NCBI GenBank assembly: GCA_965229645.1
Contig: OZ245893.1
Coordinates: forward strand, 1,116,001-1,180,000
DNA: 64,000 nucleotides
Direction: 5' to 3'
From: CAXQZM01 sp965229645
Lineage (GTDB): Bacteria > Pseudomonadota > Alphaproteobacteria > UBA7985
The notes under the pieces are model-generated. The model saw nothing but the letters and a program-made list of their open reading frames with translations. It searched no databases and was not told the origin of the DNA. Position numbers and translations under genes: made by a program. Position 1 is the stretch's first letter, and each line of letters starts with the position of its first letter. Positions 34,336-43,928 of the stretch are shown in pieces.

Positions 34336-35100
34336 ATGCCCGAACTTATCATTCCTGGCCCCGCAGGTCGTCTTGAGGCCATCTATCGGCACAGCGGCGA
34401 GGACGGCGCGCCGATTGCCGTCTTGATGCATCCCCACCCCATGTACGGGGGCACCATGAACAACAAGGTGGTTTATTCCATGTACCATACCTTCGCCGAG
34501 GCGGGGTTCAACGTCTTGCGCTTTAACTTTCGCGGTGTCGGCAATTCCGAGGGCGACTACGACAAGGGCGAGGGAGAGTTGGACGACGCCACCGCCGCCC
34601 TGCAATGGCTGCAAGTCCATAACCCCCGTGCCCGCGCCTGCTGGGTCGGCGGGTTTTCCTTTGGCGCCTGGATCAGCATGCAGTTGCTGATGCGCCGGCC
34701 CGAGGTGACCAGCTTCGTTTCCATCGCACCCCCCGCCAACATGTACGATTTTGGCTTCTTGGCCCCCTGCCCGACCTCGGGCCTCATCATTCACGGCACC
34801 AATGACCAAGTGGCCCCCTTGTCGGAAACCCGCGACTTGGTCGAGCGCCTGCACATGCAAAAGGGCATTCATATCGAACTGGATGAAGTTGCGGGCGCCA
34901 ATCACTACTTCCAGGGCCATATTACGACCCTGGACGCCAGCGTTGCCGCTTACCTGGCGGCCCATGCCGACTACAGCGATTTGGAAGGGGACATCGCCCC
35001 TGCCCTGACCATTATGAAGGAACGCCCCGTGAAGCTCCAGGCCCCAGCCCCCAAGCTCTCCGCCGCTGAAATCGACGATCTCGACCTCGACAGCTTGTAG
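34336..35100 (+). CDS. COG2945-type alpha/beta hydrolase
   Basis: This 254-aa cytoplasmic hydrolase has HPHPMYGGTMNNKVV near residue 33, LRFNFRGVGNSEG near 61, the nucleophile elbow GGFSFGAWIS, an acidic residue in HGTNDQVAP and a late histidine in GANHYF. The family is common beside cysE or tyrS in alphaproteobacteria, but its substrate is unknown. The last 40 residues (KLQAPAPKLSAAEIDDLDLDS) form a Pro/acidic tail beyond the catalytic domain. Confidence 0.82.
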   Translation: MPELIIPGPAGRLEAIYRHSGEDGAPIAVLMHPHPMYGGTMNNKVVYSMYHTFAEAGFNVLRFNFRGVGNSEGDYDKGEGELDDATAALQWLQVHNPRARACWVGGFSFGAWISMQLLMRRPEVTSFVSIAPPANMYDFGFLAPCPTSGLIIHGTNDQVAPLSETRDLVERLHMQKGIHIELDEVAGANHYFQGHITTLDASVAAYLAAHADYSDLEGDIAPALTIMKERPVKLQAPAPKLSAAEIDDLDLDSL

Positions 35101-35124
35101 GCCAAAGCCGCCTGGTCCCCGCGC

Positions 35125-36381
35125 ATGTCCAACGAACGCCCCGCCCAGTTCAAGTCCGAGTTTCTAAGCCGCCTGCACGCCCGCGGTTTCCTCAAGGACT
35201 GTACCGACTACGGCGGCCTGGACGCTGCCCTGGTGGACCAGGGCCCTGAGGCCGCGGCTTATATTGGCTTCGATGCCACGGCGGACAGCTTGCATGTCGG
35301 CAGCCTGATCCAACTCATGCTGTTGCACCACTTCGAGGCATCGGGCCACCGCCCCATCGCCCTCATGGGGGGAGGGACCAGCAAAATTGGCGACCCCTCG
35401 GGACGCGATGAAACCCGAAAGATGCTCACGCCCGACGGCATTGAGGCCAATATCAAGGGCATCCTGCAGCCTTTTGAACGCTTGGTCTCCTTTGCCGACC
35501 GCGCCATTTTGGCCAACAACGCCGACTGGCTCGACCCCCTGGGCTATATCGCCCTGCTGCGCGATGTCGGCCCGCACTTTACCCTCAACCGCATGCTGAC
35601 CTTTGAGGCGGTCAAATCGCGCCTCGAACGCGAACAGGCGCTGACCTTTTTAGAGTTCAACTACATGATCTTGCAAGCCTACGACTTTACGGAGTTGAAC
35701 CGGCGTTACGGCTGCATTTTGCAAATGGGCGGCTCCGACCAATGGGGCAATATCGTCGCGGGCGTGGAACTGGGTCGGCGTACCAGCGGGGTGCAGCTTT
35801 TTGGCCTGACCGTGCCCTTGCTCACCACCGCCTCGGGCGCCAAAATGGGCAAGTCTGTCGGCGGCGCCGTTTGGTTGAACGCGCAGCGGCTGTCGCATTT
35901 TGACTTTTATCAGTACTGGCGCAATACCGAAGACGCCGATGTGGCGCGATTTTTGCGGCTCTTTACCTTAGTTCCCCTCGACGAAATTGAGCGCCTCGCA
36001 GCCTTGGGCGGCCAGGAGATCAACGCCGCCAAAGCCATCTTGGCCTTTGAGATCACCGCATTGGTGCGCGGTCGAGACGCGGCGGAAGCGGCCGAAACCG
36101 CGGCCAAGGCGCACTTTACCGGCCAAGGGGACTTGGCCCAACTGCCGACGCGCAGGCTCGACCTGCCGCCTGAGGGCCTCATCATCGACTTGCTCGCGGC
36201 GGGATTTAACCTGTCCAAGTCCGAGGCCCGCCGCCTGATCCAGGGCGGCGGCGCCAAGGTCAACGACGCCCGCGTCGAAGACCTGGAGGCACGGTACGGG
36301 CACACCGATCTGATCCATGGGGGAAAGCTCAAGCTCTCTTCGGGCAAAAAACGGCACGTATTGGTTGAGCTCAAGGCCTAG
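35125..36381 (+). CDS. tyrS: Tyrosyl-tRNA synthetase
   Basis: This 418-aa class I synthetase has the HIGH-type motif ADSLHVGS at residues 53-60, GGSDQWGN for tyrosine and tRNA recognition, and the KMSKS loop as KMGKS near residue 237. The C-terminal S4 RNA-binding domain covers about 350-415 (LSKSEARRLIQGGGAKVND). It lies 24 bases after the alpha/beta hydrolase. Confidence 0.96.
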   Translation: MSNERPAQFKSEFLSRLHARGFLKDCTDYGGLDAALVDQGPEAAAYIGFDATADSLHVGSLIQLMLLHHFEASGHRPIALMGGGTSKIGDPSGRDETRKMLTPDGIEANIKGILQPFERLVSFADRAILANNADWLDPLGYIALLRDVGPHFTLNRMLTFEAVKSRLEREQALTFLEFNYMILQAYDFTELNRRYGCILQMGGSDQWGNIVAGVELGRRTSGVQLFGLTVPLLTTASGAKMGKSVGGAVWLNAQRLSHFDFYQYWRNTEDADVARFLRLFTLVPLDEIERLAALGGQEINAAKAILAFEITALVRGRDAAEAAETAAKAHFTGQGDLAQLPTRRLDLPPEGLIIDLLAAGFNLSKSEARRLIQGGGAKVNDARVEDLEARYGHTDLIHGGKLKLSSGKKRHVLVELKA

Positions 36382-36393
36382 ACAAGAGTCCCC

Positions 36394-39300
36394 CTAAAAC
36401 GCTTCGGGTTCAATGTCATCGATGACGGAGCGCATGATCCCAGGTTGCAAAATCGAAAATGGATCGACGCGGACGTCCAGAGTGTCGAAAGGACCAAAAA
36501 TCTCAAATTGCGAGGCAAAGATGCCCTGCCCGTCGCTGCCCGTCACCAGTTCCGCCAGCACGGGAATATCTTGAAAAATTTGATTGACGACGTTGAAAGG
36601 CGCCAAAGCCCCGCGGAGTTGCACATAGCGCGTCGCCCAATTGAGCCGTCCGCTGACCAGCAACCCGATGGACGGCCCCGCCAAGCGCAGATCCCTGATC
36701 TGCAACCGCGGCACGTCCATGCGCCCGCGAAACTCCAATTCGTCAAACCCCAATCCCTGGCCCGACATCTGCTCGGCAACCCCCGTCAGCGACACCAGGG
36801 ACACCAGGTTGAGCAGGGAGGGGACTTCGGCGAGGCGAAAATTGGTCACCGTCCCTTCCAAGTCCCACGGCCCGCCGCCGACGGGAAAAATCGACGTGCC
36901 CGTCAGGGCCAAACGCCCGCCCCGGACATCGCCACTCATATGGAGCGTTTCCAGCAAGGCCCCAAAGTTATCCGCATGCAGGCTTAGGGTATAGACCCCG
37001 TCGCGTTGGACAAGGCGCGAATCCATCCGCCCGCCAGGGACGTTGGCCTCGTTGGCTGGAACGGCCGCGTTCAAGGTGTAGCCGCGCAACCCTTCGTCCG
37101 CAACAACGAGGGAAAATCGGGCATCCTCGAGCGCTGTTGCCCCGCCAAAATCGAGACGGTCGATCTGGGCATCCTCCATGAGGAAGACTTGGCCGACGCG
37201 AAACCCGAACGCCCCTTGCCCCCCTTCCCCCTCCAGGCGCGCGGCTTGGGCGCGGGTGAACTGGTCGAGCAGGGCCTCCATATCCAGGTCCCCGCCGCGC
37301 CCGGTTGCCCGTATCGCGCCATCGCGGCGCTGCAGTTGCAAGGTCGCAAAGGTCATGACCCCCGCCTGCACGTCGCGCAGCTGAATGGTCGCCCAGTCGC
37401 CTGCGCCTGGGCCCGTCACCATTTGAATTTCGGCATCGGCGCTGAGATCGGGGCCGCGCAACCGCAAATCGCTCACGGTCTGCGGCCTTGCCTCGTCAAA
37501 CAGCACGTCGAAGGCAACGCTGCCGCCCTCCCCCACGGGTTTTTCGTAGACCAGCGCGGGAAACGACAAGGCCATATCGCGCAGGTCCATCTGCACATAG
37601 GCCTGCGCGGGACGGTCCCCAATCCGTTCATAGCGCACTTGCGTATCGGCCTGCCCGCCCAAAAAATTCTGAACCCCTGGCAGAAACAGGCCCGCCTGAT
37701 CCGCGGGCAAATCCGCCCATATCTCCAGAGCTAAGCGGCCCTCTTGATCGGCGATATAGCTTTGCGACAGCGCGACTTCTGCGGGAATCTGGCCTAAACG
37801 CGCCGTGCCAGTCGCGCGCAATCCCGTTTGCGTAATCGTAAAATCTAAAGCGCCATCCGCAACATCCTGGCCCACGAGGAAATCCCCGATCCGCAGGTCG
37901 CGGACATTCAAAGCCGCCTCTAGGACCAGATCGTCCTGCGCGATTCCTTCGCCCCCCTGGGTCGCAGAATCGAAGGTGAGTTGCATAGCCAGATCCCCCT
38001 GCACCGTGCCCGAAAGGCGGTCGAGCGGCAGGTCGGCCAGACGCGCCAACCCAACCCCGCCCCCCGCCAGCGTCCCAAGCGTCGGTGCGACGGCGCCCGC
38101 CAGCTGCGTCTCGACCGCAACCGTCACGTTGCCTGGCGTACGCAAGTCCACACGAACCAGGCCCGCCTCGAGGTCGAGCGATTCGAACTGTGCCGTATCG
38201 AACGCGACCTGCAGTTCCCCCGCCGCAAACGTGAGGGCCCCCTGCGCGCGCGTGATGGCGGGCAGACCTGGCGTGAACTTGACGTCAGCCGCAGAAAAAT
38301 CCGCCCGCAGTTGCTGCCCTTGCAGGGCGAAGTTGAGCGCGCCGTCGTCTCCCGTTTCGAAGGCATAGACGCCCTTGAACGACAGATCGGTAAAGGCCCC
38401 TGCGGTAACAAATCTTGCAACATCACTTCGGGCCTTGGGCGCCACCGACGTGGGCCACAAGAAAAACAGATCGCCCTGATTGAGCGCCGCCGAGCGCAGA
38501 TCCAAGGTCATGGTCGGTTGGTCCCCTGTCGTGCGAATGAACAGATCGGCGTTTAAGACCGGCCCTGCCTGGTCTCGGCTGCCCGTCGCCAGCTCCATGT
38601 CGGTCAGGGCCAGACCGCGCGCATCGAACTGCCCCGTCGCGCGCATGTCACGAACGCCTACCGCCACATCGGGGGCCGAGGGCAGGCCAATTTGCGGGAT
38701 CGTCAGCGTCCCCGTGCCACTGGCGAGGGTGAAGTCCGCGCGCCAATCGTCCGTGGGCAGATGCCAGCGCACGGTGGCGCTGCCGCGCGTGGTCAGGGCC
38801 AACTGGTCGACGATGTCGGGAACGGGGGTCCAGGGGGCCAACCGTCGCAAGTCCAGTTGGTCAAACCCCGCCGTTACGGCCAGGGACTGGCCTTGCAAGT
38901 CGGCTGTCGCGGTAAGCGCGAGGATCCGATGCGCCTGCGCGCCGCGAACCTCATGGACCTCTAGGCCCGCCTCATGGCTTTGCTGGTCGCGGTCGAGGGT
39001 CAGGGTCAGCCCGAACCTGTAGGGTGTCGTCAGCAGGTGCGGTACCTCCAACCCCAGGACCTGCAAGGTTGTAGCGTAGGCCGCTGGAGTCACCGCCTCG
39101 CTCGCAAAGCGCAAGGCTAAGCGACGTTTGGGGTCGTAGCTTCCCTCCAGCGCAAAGCCCGTCTCGCCAGCACCTGGCGGGCGGACCCAGCCGGCGACGG
39201 CGATTTGGCGCGGCCGCCCCGCCTGGCCTGCCATCTGAGCCGTATCGAGCGTCAAGGTCAGCAGGGTCTCCGACCGATCCGCGACGCGCAGATCGAGCTG

Positions 39301-39948
39301 AACCCGATCCATACGAAACCCTCGCAGCCGTTCCAAGAGCTCTAGGGCCGCGATCCGATTGAGAAGATCGGACTCAAAAATCGCGCGCGCCAGCCGTGCC
39401 GCCAGTTCGTCGTCGGGCGGCTGCCCCAGGCTGTCGGGCGCAGGCAAGGCCTCGGCAAGGGCGGGGCTGAGGTTCAAGGGCAGGCGCACGCCGCTGACCT
39501 GCACTTCGCTGGGCGCAACCCGCCCGCGCACAAGACCACTAAGGGGCAGGCGCACGCGCGCTTGGTCGATTTGCACGGGATCGGCGGCGAACGTCAAGGT
39601 GACGTCGTCCAACCGTACCTGCGCCTCCGCACGCCAGGGAACAAGTTGGACCGTCACCTGGCCAGCATCTACCTCGGTCCCTGGCGCCAACCCCCTGAGC
39701 GCGGCTTGGGCTCGATCCGTGAGTTGGGGCAGGCGAAATTCCACGAACCCTAAGGCCGTAACGCCAAGGACGAACAGCGCCGCCAATACGGCAATCCTGA
39801 CCCAAATGCGCCGCCGTGGCGGGCCTGCTCGACGCGTCCCTGTTGGACGCGATCCAGGTCGGCGCGCGCCTTGAGGATGCGGGCGCGCTCGCGGCGGGCG
39901 GGCGGGCGTTTCGCTGCCTCGCTGTCCTCCTGGGGTCTGTGGTGGCAC
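36394..39948 (-). CDS. Giant AsmA/YhdP-like envelope protein
   Basis: This 1184-aa protein has a GTG start. Residues 1-47 are Pro/Arg-rich and cytoplasmic, and one membrane helix follows (IAVLAALFVLGVTALGF, about 51-67). The remainder is a long beta-rich periplasmic part with repeated short strands. The C-terminal 300 or so residues (LALTGTSIFPVGGGPWDLEG, then LEFRGRMDVPRLQIRDLRL) fit the AsmA-like C-terminal region of the AsmA/YhdP/TamB bridge proteins. Such proteins are linked to phospholipid transport to the outer membrane. It converges on tyrS with 12 bases between stops. Confidence 0.8.
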   Translation of the reverse strand: MPPQTPGGQRGSETPARPPRARPHPQGARRPGSRPTGTRRAGPPRRRIWVRIAVLAALFVLGVTALGFVEFRLPQLTDRAQAALRGLAPGTEVDAGQVTVQLVPWRAEAQVRLDDVTLTFAADPVQIDQARVRLPLSGLVRGRVAPSEVQVSGVRLPLNLSPALAEALPAPDSLGQPPDDELAARLARAIFESDLLNRIAALELLERLRGFRMDRVQLDLRVADRSETLLTLTLDTAQMAGQAGRPRQIAVAGWVRPPGAGETGFALEGSYDPKRRLALRFASEAVTPAAYATTLQVLGLEVPHLLTTPYRFGLTLTLDRDQQSHEAGLEVHEVRGAQAHRILALTATADLQGQSLAVTAGFDQLDLRRLAPWTPVPDIVDQLALTTRGSATVRWHLPTDDWRADFTLASGTGTLTIPQIGLPSAPDVAVGVRDMRATGQFDARGLALTDMELATGSRDQAGPVLNADLFIRTTGDQPTMTLDLRSAALNQGDLFFLWPTSVAPKARSDVARFVTAGAFTDLSFKGVYAFETGDDGALNFALQGQQLRADFSAADVKFTPGLPAITRAQGALTFAAGELQVAFDTAQFESLDLEAGLVRVDLRTPGNVTVAVETQLAGAVAPTLGTLAGGGVGLARLADLPLDRLSGTVQGDLAMQLTFDSATQGGEGIAQDDLVLEAALNVRDLRIGDFLVGQDVADGALDFTITQTGLRATGTARLGQIPAEVALSQSYIADQEGRLALEIWADLPADQAGLFLPGVQNFLGGQADTQVRYERIGDRPAQAYVQMDLRDMALSFPALVYEKPVGEGGSVAFDVLFDEARPQTVSDLRLRGPDLSADAEIQMVTGPGAGDWATIQLRDVQAGVMTFATLQLQRRDGAIRATGRGGDLDMEALLDQFTRAQAARLEGEGGQGAFGFRVGQVFLMEDAQIDRLDFGGATALEDARFSLVVADEGLRGYTLNAAVPANEANVPGGRMDSRLVQRDGVYTLSLHADNFGALLETLHMSGDVRGGRLALTGTSIFPVGGGPWDLEGTVTNFRLAEVPSLLNLVSLVSLTGVAEQMSGQGLGFDELEFRGRMDVPRLQIRDLRLAGPSIGLLVSGRLNWATRYVQLRGALAPFNVVNQIFQDIPVLAELVTGSDGQGIFASQFEIFGPFDTLDVRVDPFSILQPGIMRSVIDDIEPEAF

Positions 39949-40049
39949 GCGCGCCCTCGTTCCTGTTGGTTCCTTGTTCCGTCACGCTCGCCGAAACGAC
40001 TTGACGGCTTCGCCCTAAAGACCACATCAGCAAAAAAAAAGGAGTGTTC

Positions 40050-40496
40050 ATGGAAAAGGCCCCCGAATTCCGTCTCGAAACCGACCAAGGCACAAAAACT
40101 CTCGCAGATTTTACGGGCAAGACCCTTGTTCTCTATTTCTATCCCAAAGATATGACCTCGGGTTGCACGACCCAGGCCCAGGGTTTTCGAGACCTGAAGC
40201 ACGCGTTCGACGCGGCAAACACCGCGATTTTAGGCGTGTCGAAAGACAGCCTGAAGCGTCATGCGACGTTCAGCGACAAGGAGAGCCTCAACTTCTTGCT
40301 CGGGTCCGATGAAAACGGCCATGTCTGCGAGGACTATGGCGTTTGGAAACAGAAGTCCATGTATGGCAAAACCTACATGGGCATCGAACGTTCCACGTTT
40401 TTGATCGACGCTAGCGGCAACTTGGTGCGCGAGTGGCGCAAGGTCAAAGTGCCAGGGCACGTGGCCGAAGTGCTTGAGGCCGCGCAGGCGCTCTGA
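40050..40496 (+). CDS. bcp: Thioredoxin-dependent peroxiredoxin
   Basis: This 148-aa BCP/PrxQ-type peroxidase reduces peroxides. The peroxidatic Cys39 lies in PKDMTSGCTTQAQGF. The resolving cysteine often found five residues later is Gln here; another Cys occurs in HVCEDYG near residue 92 and may act instead, or the enzyme may be 1-Cys. GGAG stands 5 bases before the ATG at 40050. The divergent neighbour is the AsmA-like gene. Confidence 0.93.
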   Translation: MEKAPEFRLETDQGTKTLADFTGKTLVLYFYPKDMTSGCTTQAQGFRDLKHAFDAANTAILGVSKDSLKRHATFSDKESLNFLLGSDENGHVCEDYGVWKQKSMYGKTYMGIERSTFLIDASGNLVREWRKVKVPGHVAEVLEAAQAL

Positions 40497-40513
40497 CCCC
40501 AGCACTCTAGTTT

Positions 40514-40673
40514 ATACCAGCGGCGGCAAAATTTGACTTGTCGAGCCCTTGATGGACGCGGAAAATACTGAATTGCAAATTCAGTATTTGTCAAGGACTA
40601 GCGACCAAGTGGGAGCGCAGCCTGCGTGGCGCAGACACGCAACCAAAGGGTCGTTGCAAACGACCCTTGGTAT
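40514..40673. repeat. ATACCARCGG element, middle form, copy 2
   Basis: A 160-bp element begins ATACCAGCGGCGGC and ends CGACCCTTGGTAT, near-identical to 17535-17693. Differences cluster outside the GGGTCGTT...AACGACCC stem, which is kept, so the hairpin may be under selection. It lies between bcp and the DUF455 gene, ending 18 bases before the latter's ATG. Confidence 0.8.
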
Positions 40674-40691
40674 TAGTTAGGTCCGGGCCAG

Positions 40692-41516
40692 ATGTCGCTG
40701 GCGCAGCGCATCGTCGCCGCCCTCGCGCAACCCGACCCCGTGCGCAAGTGTCACCAGGCCCGCGCGCTCTACGAACCCATGGCAGCGGGACTTGTGGCGT
40801 CGGACTTGGGGGACCTCACGGACCTACCCGCCTTGCCCGACACCCCAGGGCGGCAAGATCGGCCGCTTCTGATCCCGCCCAATCAGGTTCCCAAGCGCAA
40901 GATCAGGCGCGGCCCTAAGGGGCGCTTCGCCCTCCTGCATGCGCTCGCCCACATAGAGCTCAATGCCGTCAACCTTGCCCTCGACATGGCGGGGCGCTTT
41001 GGCGTCAGCTTCGGCGGCGAATTTGTTGCCGATTGGCTGTCGGTGGCCGACGATGAGGCCAAGCACTTCTTGCTTTTGCAAGCTCGTTTGACCGCCTTGG
41101 GCGGTGCCTATGGAGACTTGCCTGCCCACGATGGCCTGTGGATGTCCGCCATGGCCACCAAGGATGTGCCCCTGGCGCGCCTGGCCATCGTGCCCATGGT
41201 ACTCGAGGCGCGCGGCCTCGACGTCACGCCCGCCATGATCGACAAGCTCGAGCATGTGGGCGACCTGGAGAGCGTTGCAGCCCTGCGGGTCATTTACGCC
41301 GACGAGGTGCGTCATGTCGCGCTGGGCCGCAAGTGGTTCGAGCGTGCGTGCGCGGCGCAAGGCTTGGACCCCGAGCCCACCTGGCAGGAACAGGTCAAAG
41401 CCTTCTTCCACGGCGTCCTAAAACGCCCGTTCAACGAACCCGCCCGCACCGCTGCGGGCATGGCCCCCGCCTACTACGAACCCCTGGCCGATTGGTACGA
41501 AGCTATGGGGTTTTGA
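40692..41516 (+). CDS. DUF455 ferritin-like protein
   Basis: This 274-aa helical protein of the DUF455 family is a ferritin-like di-iron fold related to MiaE. The ligand pattern is readable: LAHIELNAVNLALD, then ADDEAKHF, then MVLEARGLD, then ADEVRHVALG, giving repeated E/ExxH pairs. It is possibly an oxygenase or hydroxylase; the substrate is unknown. The preceding repeat element makes independent transcription from bcp likely. Confidence 0.82.
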   Translation: MSLAQRIVAALAQPDPVRKCHQARALYEPMAAGLVASDLGDLTDLPALPDTPGRQDRPLLIPPNQVPKRKIRRGPKGRFALLHALAHIELNAVNLALDMAGRFGVSFGGEFVADWLSVADDEAKHFLLLQARLTALGGAYGDLPAHDGLWMSAMATKDVPLARLAIVPMVLEARGLDVTPAMIDKLEHVGDLESVAALRVIYADEVRHVALGRKWFERACAAQGLDPEPTWQEQVKAFFHGVLKRPFNEPARTAAGMAPAYYEPLADWYEAMGF

Positions 41517-41585
41517 AGTCAGGGACTATGGAGGCTCCCAAGTCGATGAGAACATTTGACCCAACGGGAGCATCGGCACCAAAAC

Positions 41586-43913
41586 TCAATTCCGCAGCGG
41601 CTTGTTGGTTTCCAGCATGTGAGTAATGCGATCTTGCGTCTTCAGGTTTTTGCAGAGGCTCAAAAAGGCCTCGCGCTCCAAATCCAGCAGATCTTGTTCG
41701 CTGACCTCTGCGGTCACGTCGCGGTCGCCCCCCGTCAAGACGGTGGCCAAGTGGCCCGCAAGCTCGACGTCGTAGGCGCTTGCGAGGCCTTTGGCCTGGA
41801 AATCGCGCGCGGCCATGTCGAGCGCGGCGCGGCCCGAGGCGCCTGGCAAGCGCAGTTGGGCGGGTTCTGGGGGTTCGTAGTCCGCCACCAAATCCAACGC
41901 CCTTTGCTTGGCATCGGCCAGCAAGCGCGCGCGATTGAAGGTGATGCCCGAGCGCGCGTTGAGGATTAGCATGTCCTGCGCCTCCTGCGCGGACGTGGCG
42001 ACTTTGGCGGTGGAGATGTACTCAAACGCTTTGGCGACGGCGGGCATGGGGCCTTTGGGCAGCTTGGGCGCTTGGGCGTGGCGACGCACCAGTTCCTTGC
42101 ATCCTCCCCAGCCCGGGACAACCCCGACGCCGACCTCGACCAAGCCGATGTAGGTTTCGGCGCTGGCTTGCACGGCATCGGCGTGCAGGCACACCTCGCA
42201 CCCGCCACCAAAGGCGTAGCCGAAGGGCGCGGCGACGACGGGAAACTTGGCGAAGCGGAGCGCTTGGTAGGCATCTTGGCCGTCGCGGATCAAACTGTCT
42301 ATCGCGGGCCACATGGCCATGTTGACGGCGTAGATCAGCAGGCCCAAGTTGGCGCCGACGGAGAAATTGGCGCCGTCGTTGTAAATCACCAGCGCCTTGT
42401 ACGCCTCGGACCCTTCGATCAGCTTCACCGTTTGTTTGATGAGGGCCATAATCTCGCTGTCGAGGGCATTGGCCTTGGACGTGAATTCGAGGGCCAGCAC
42501 CCCGTCGCCCACGTCCCAAAGCGCGGCAGAGCCGTTTTTCTTGACAGGGTCGCGCGTGCGCCGAATTTCATCGAGCAAAATCACGCCATCGGGAACCGCC
42601 AGATCGGCGAAGGTTCCGTCGAAGCCGAGGATCTGTTGACGCCCCGTGGTCTCGTTCAGTCGATACATGCCGCCAGCGGCCTGGGCCTTGGCGATCAAAT
42701 CGGGGATCGGACGCCCCTCGGCAACGAGGCGCTCGACAAACCAATCGACACCGATCCGATCCAGGAGCTTAAAAGGGCCGTGTTTCCAAGCGTAGCCCCA
42801 CTCCATGGCCTCGTCGATGGCTTGGGTATCGTAGGCGATGCGCGCGGCCAAGTCCGCCGCGTAGCATATGACGCCCGAAAACACCTGCCACGCATAGGCC
42901 GCGCCCCTATCTTCGGCCTCCATCAGGGCGCGCGGCCCGTGCTTGCCCGCAGAAATCGACGCCAAGGACGCGCGGTGCGAGGGCGCATAGTCGCCAGTTT
43001 TCAGATCCTTGGACAGCTTGGTTCGCGTGCCGTCGGGGCCTTTGTCGAGCCGATAGAACCCGCCTTTGCCCTTCCGACCCGTGTAGCCCGCCGCGATCAT
43101 GGTCTCGATCATTGGCACGGGCGCGATCTGCAGATAGGCGTCGTCGGCGGGCAAAGTCGCGCGCATGGAGGCGTCGATCAGGGGAATGAGGTCGAGGCCG
43201 ACCAAGTCCATGAGCGCGAACACCCCTGTTTTGGGAATGCCGAAGGGTTTGCCGTTGATGGCGTCCGCCGCCTCCACCGACAGGCCGCGATCGACGGCGG
43301 CGCGCATGGCCAGGCCCGTCCAAAACTGGCCGATGCGATTGGCGATAAAGGCGGGAGAGTCTCGACACTCGACCACCCCCTTGCCCAGCACATGGTCGCA
43401 AAAGTGGCGCAGCCGCGCCACCGCGTCGGGGCGCGTGTCGGGCCCCTTCACCAGTTCCAAGAGGCGCATGTAGCGGGGCGGATTGAAAAAATGCGTGATG
43501 GCGAACCGCGCGCGCAAGTCTGCGGACATGCGCGCGGTCAAGCGCTGCAAAGGAATGGTCGAAGTGTTGGAGGTCAGCAAAGTCTCGGCCCCCAAAACCC
43601 CCGCCAGACGCTCGTAGAGCCCTTGCTTGATCTCCAAATTCTCGACGATCACTTCCACCACCCAATCGCAGTCGGCGAGGAGGTGCAGGTCCGTGTCCAG
43701 GTCCCCCGTCTTGATCTTGCGGGCGTTGCGCCGATGCATAAAGGGCGCGGGCGATTGTTTGAGCGCGCGCTTGACCGCGCTCGCGGCCAAGGACCGCCCA
43801 GCGGCGTCTTGACGGTCGAGCAGCACCACCGCCACGCCCGCGTTGGCGCAGTGGGCGGCGATGCCCATGCCCATGACCCCTGCGCCGAGGACCCCAACTT
43901 TCCGAAACGCCAT
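41586..43913 (-). CDS. 3-hydroxyacyl-CoA dehydrogenase / enoyl-CoA hydratase fusion
   Basis: This 775-aa bifunctional beta-oxidation enzyme has its domains in the order dehydrogenase, then hydratase, the reverse of E. coli FadB. The NAD motif GVLGAGVMGMGIA is at residues 8-20, and the 3HCDH catalytic region with FNPPRYMRLLELV follows. The second-half crotonase segment shows NFSVGANLGLL and FGYAFGGGCEVCLHADAVQA for the oxyanion hole and acid loop. This arrangement matches FadN/FadJ-like proteins of bacteria with long-chain degradation. It lies 15 bases after the thiolase gene. Confidence 0.9.
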   Translation of the reverse strand: MAFRKVGVLGAGVMGMGIAAHCANAGVAVVLLDRQDAAGRSLAASAVKRALKQSPAPFMHRRNARKIKTGDLDTDLHLLADCDWVVEVIVENLEIKQGLYERLAGVLGAETLLTSNTSTIPLQRLTARMSADLRARFAITHFFNPPRYMRLLELVKGPDTRPDAVARLRHFCDHVLGKGVVECRDSPAFIANRIGQFWTGLAMRAAVDRGLSVEAADAINGKPFGIPKTGVFALMDLVGLDLIPLIDASMRATLPADDAYLQIAPVPMIETMIAAGYTGRKGKGGFYRLDKGPDGTRTKLSKDLKTGDYAPSHRASLASISAGKHGPRALMEAEDRGAAYAWQVFSGVICYAADLAARIAYDTQAIDEAMEWGYAWKHGPFKLLDRIGVDWFVERLVAEGRPIPDLIAKAQAAGGMYRLNETTGRQQILGFDGTFADLAVPDGVILLDEIRRTRDPVKKNGSAALWDVGDGVLALEFTSKANALDSEIMALIKQTVKLIEGSEAYKALVIYNDGANFSVGANLGLLIYAVNMAMWPAIDSLIRDGQDAYQALRFAKFPVVAAPFGYAFGGGCEVCLHADAVQASAETYIGLVEVGVGVVPGWGGCKELVRRHAQAPKLPKGPMPAVAKAFEYISTAKVATSAQEAQDMLILNARSGITFNRARLLADAKQRALDLVADYEPPEPAQLRLPGASGRAALDMAARDFQAKGLASAYDVELAGHLATVLTGGDRDVTAEVSEQDLLDLEREAFLSLCKNLKTQDRITHMLETNKPLRN

Positions 43914-43928
43914 GTGTCTGCTCCCGCC

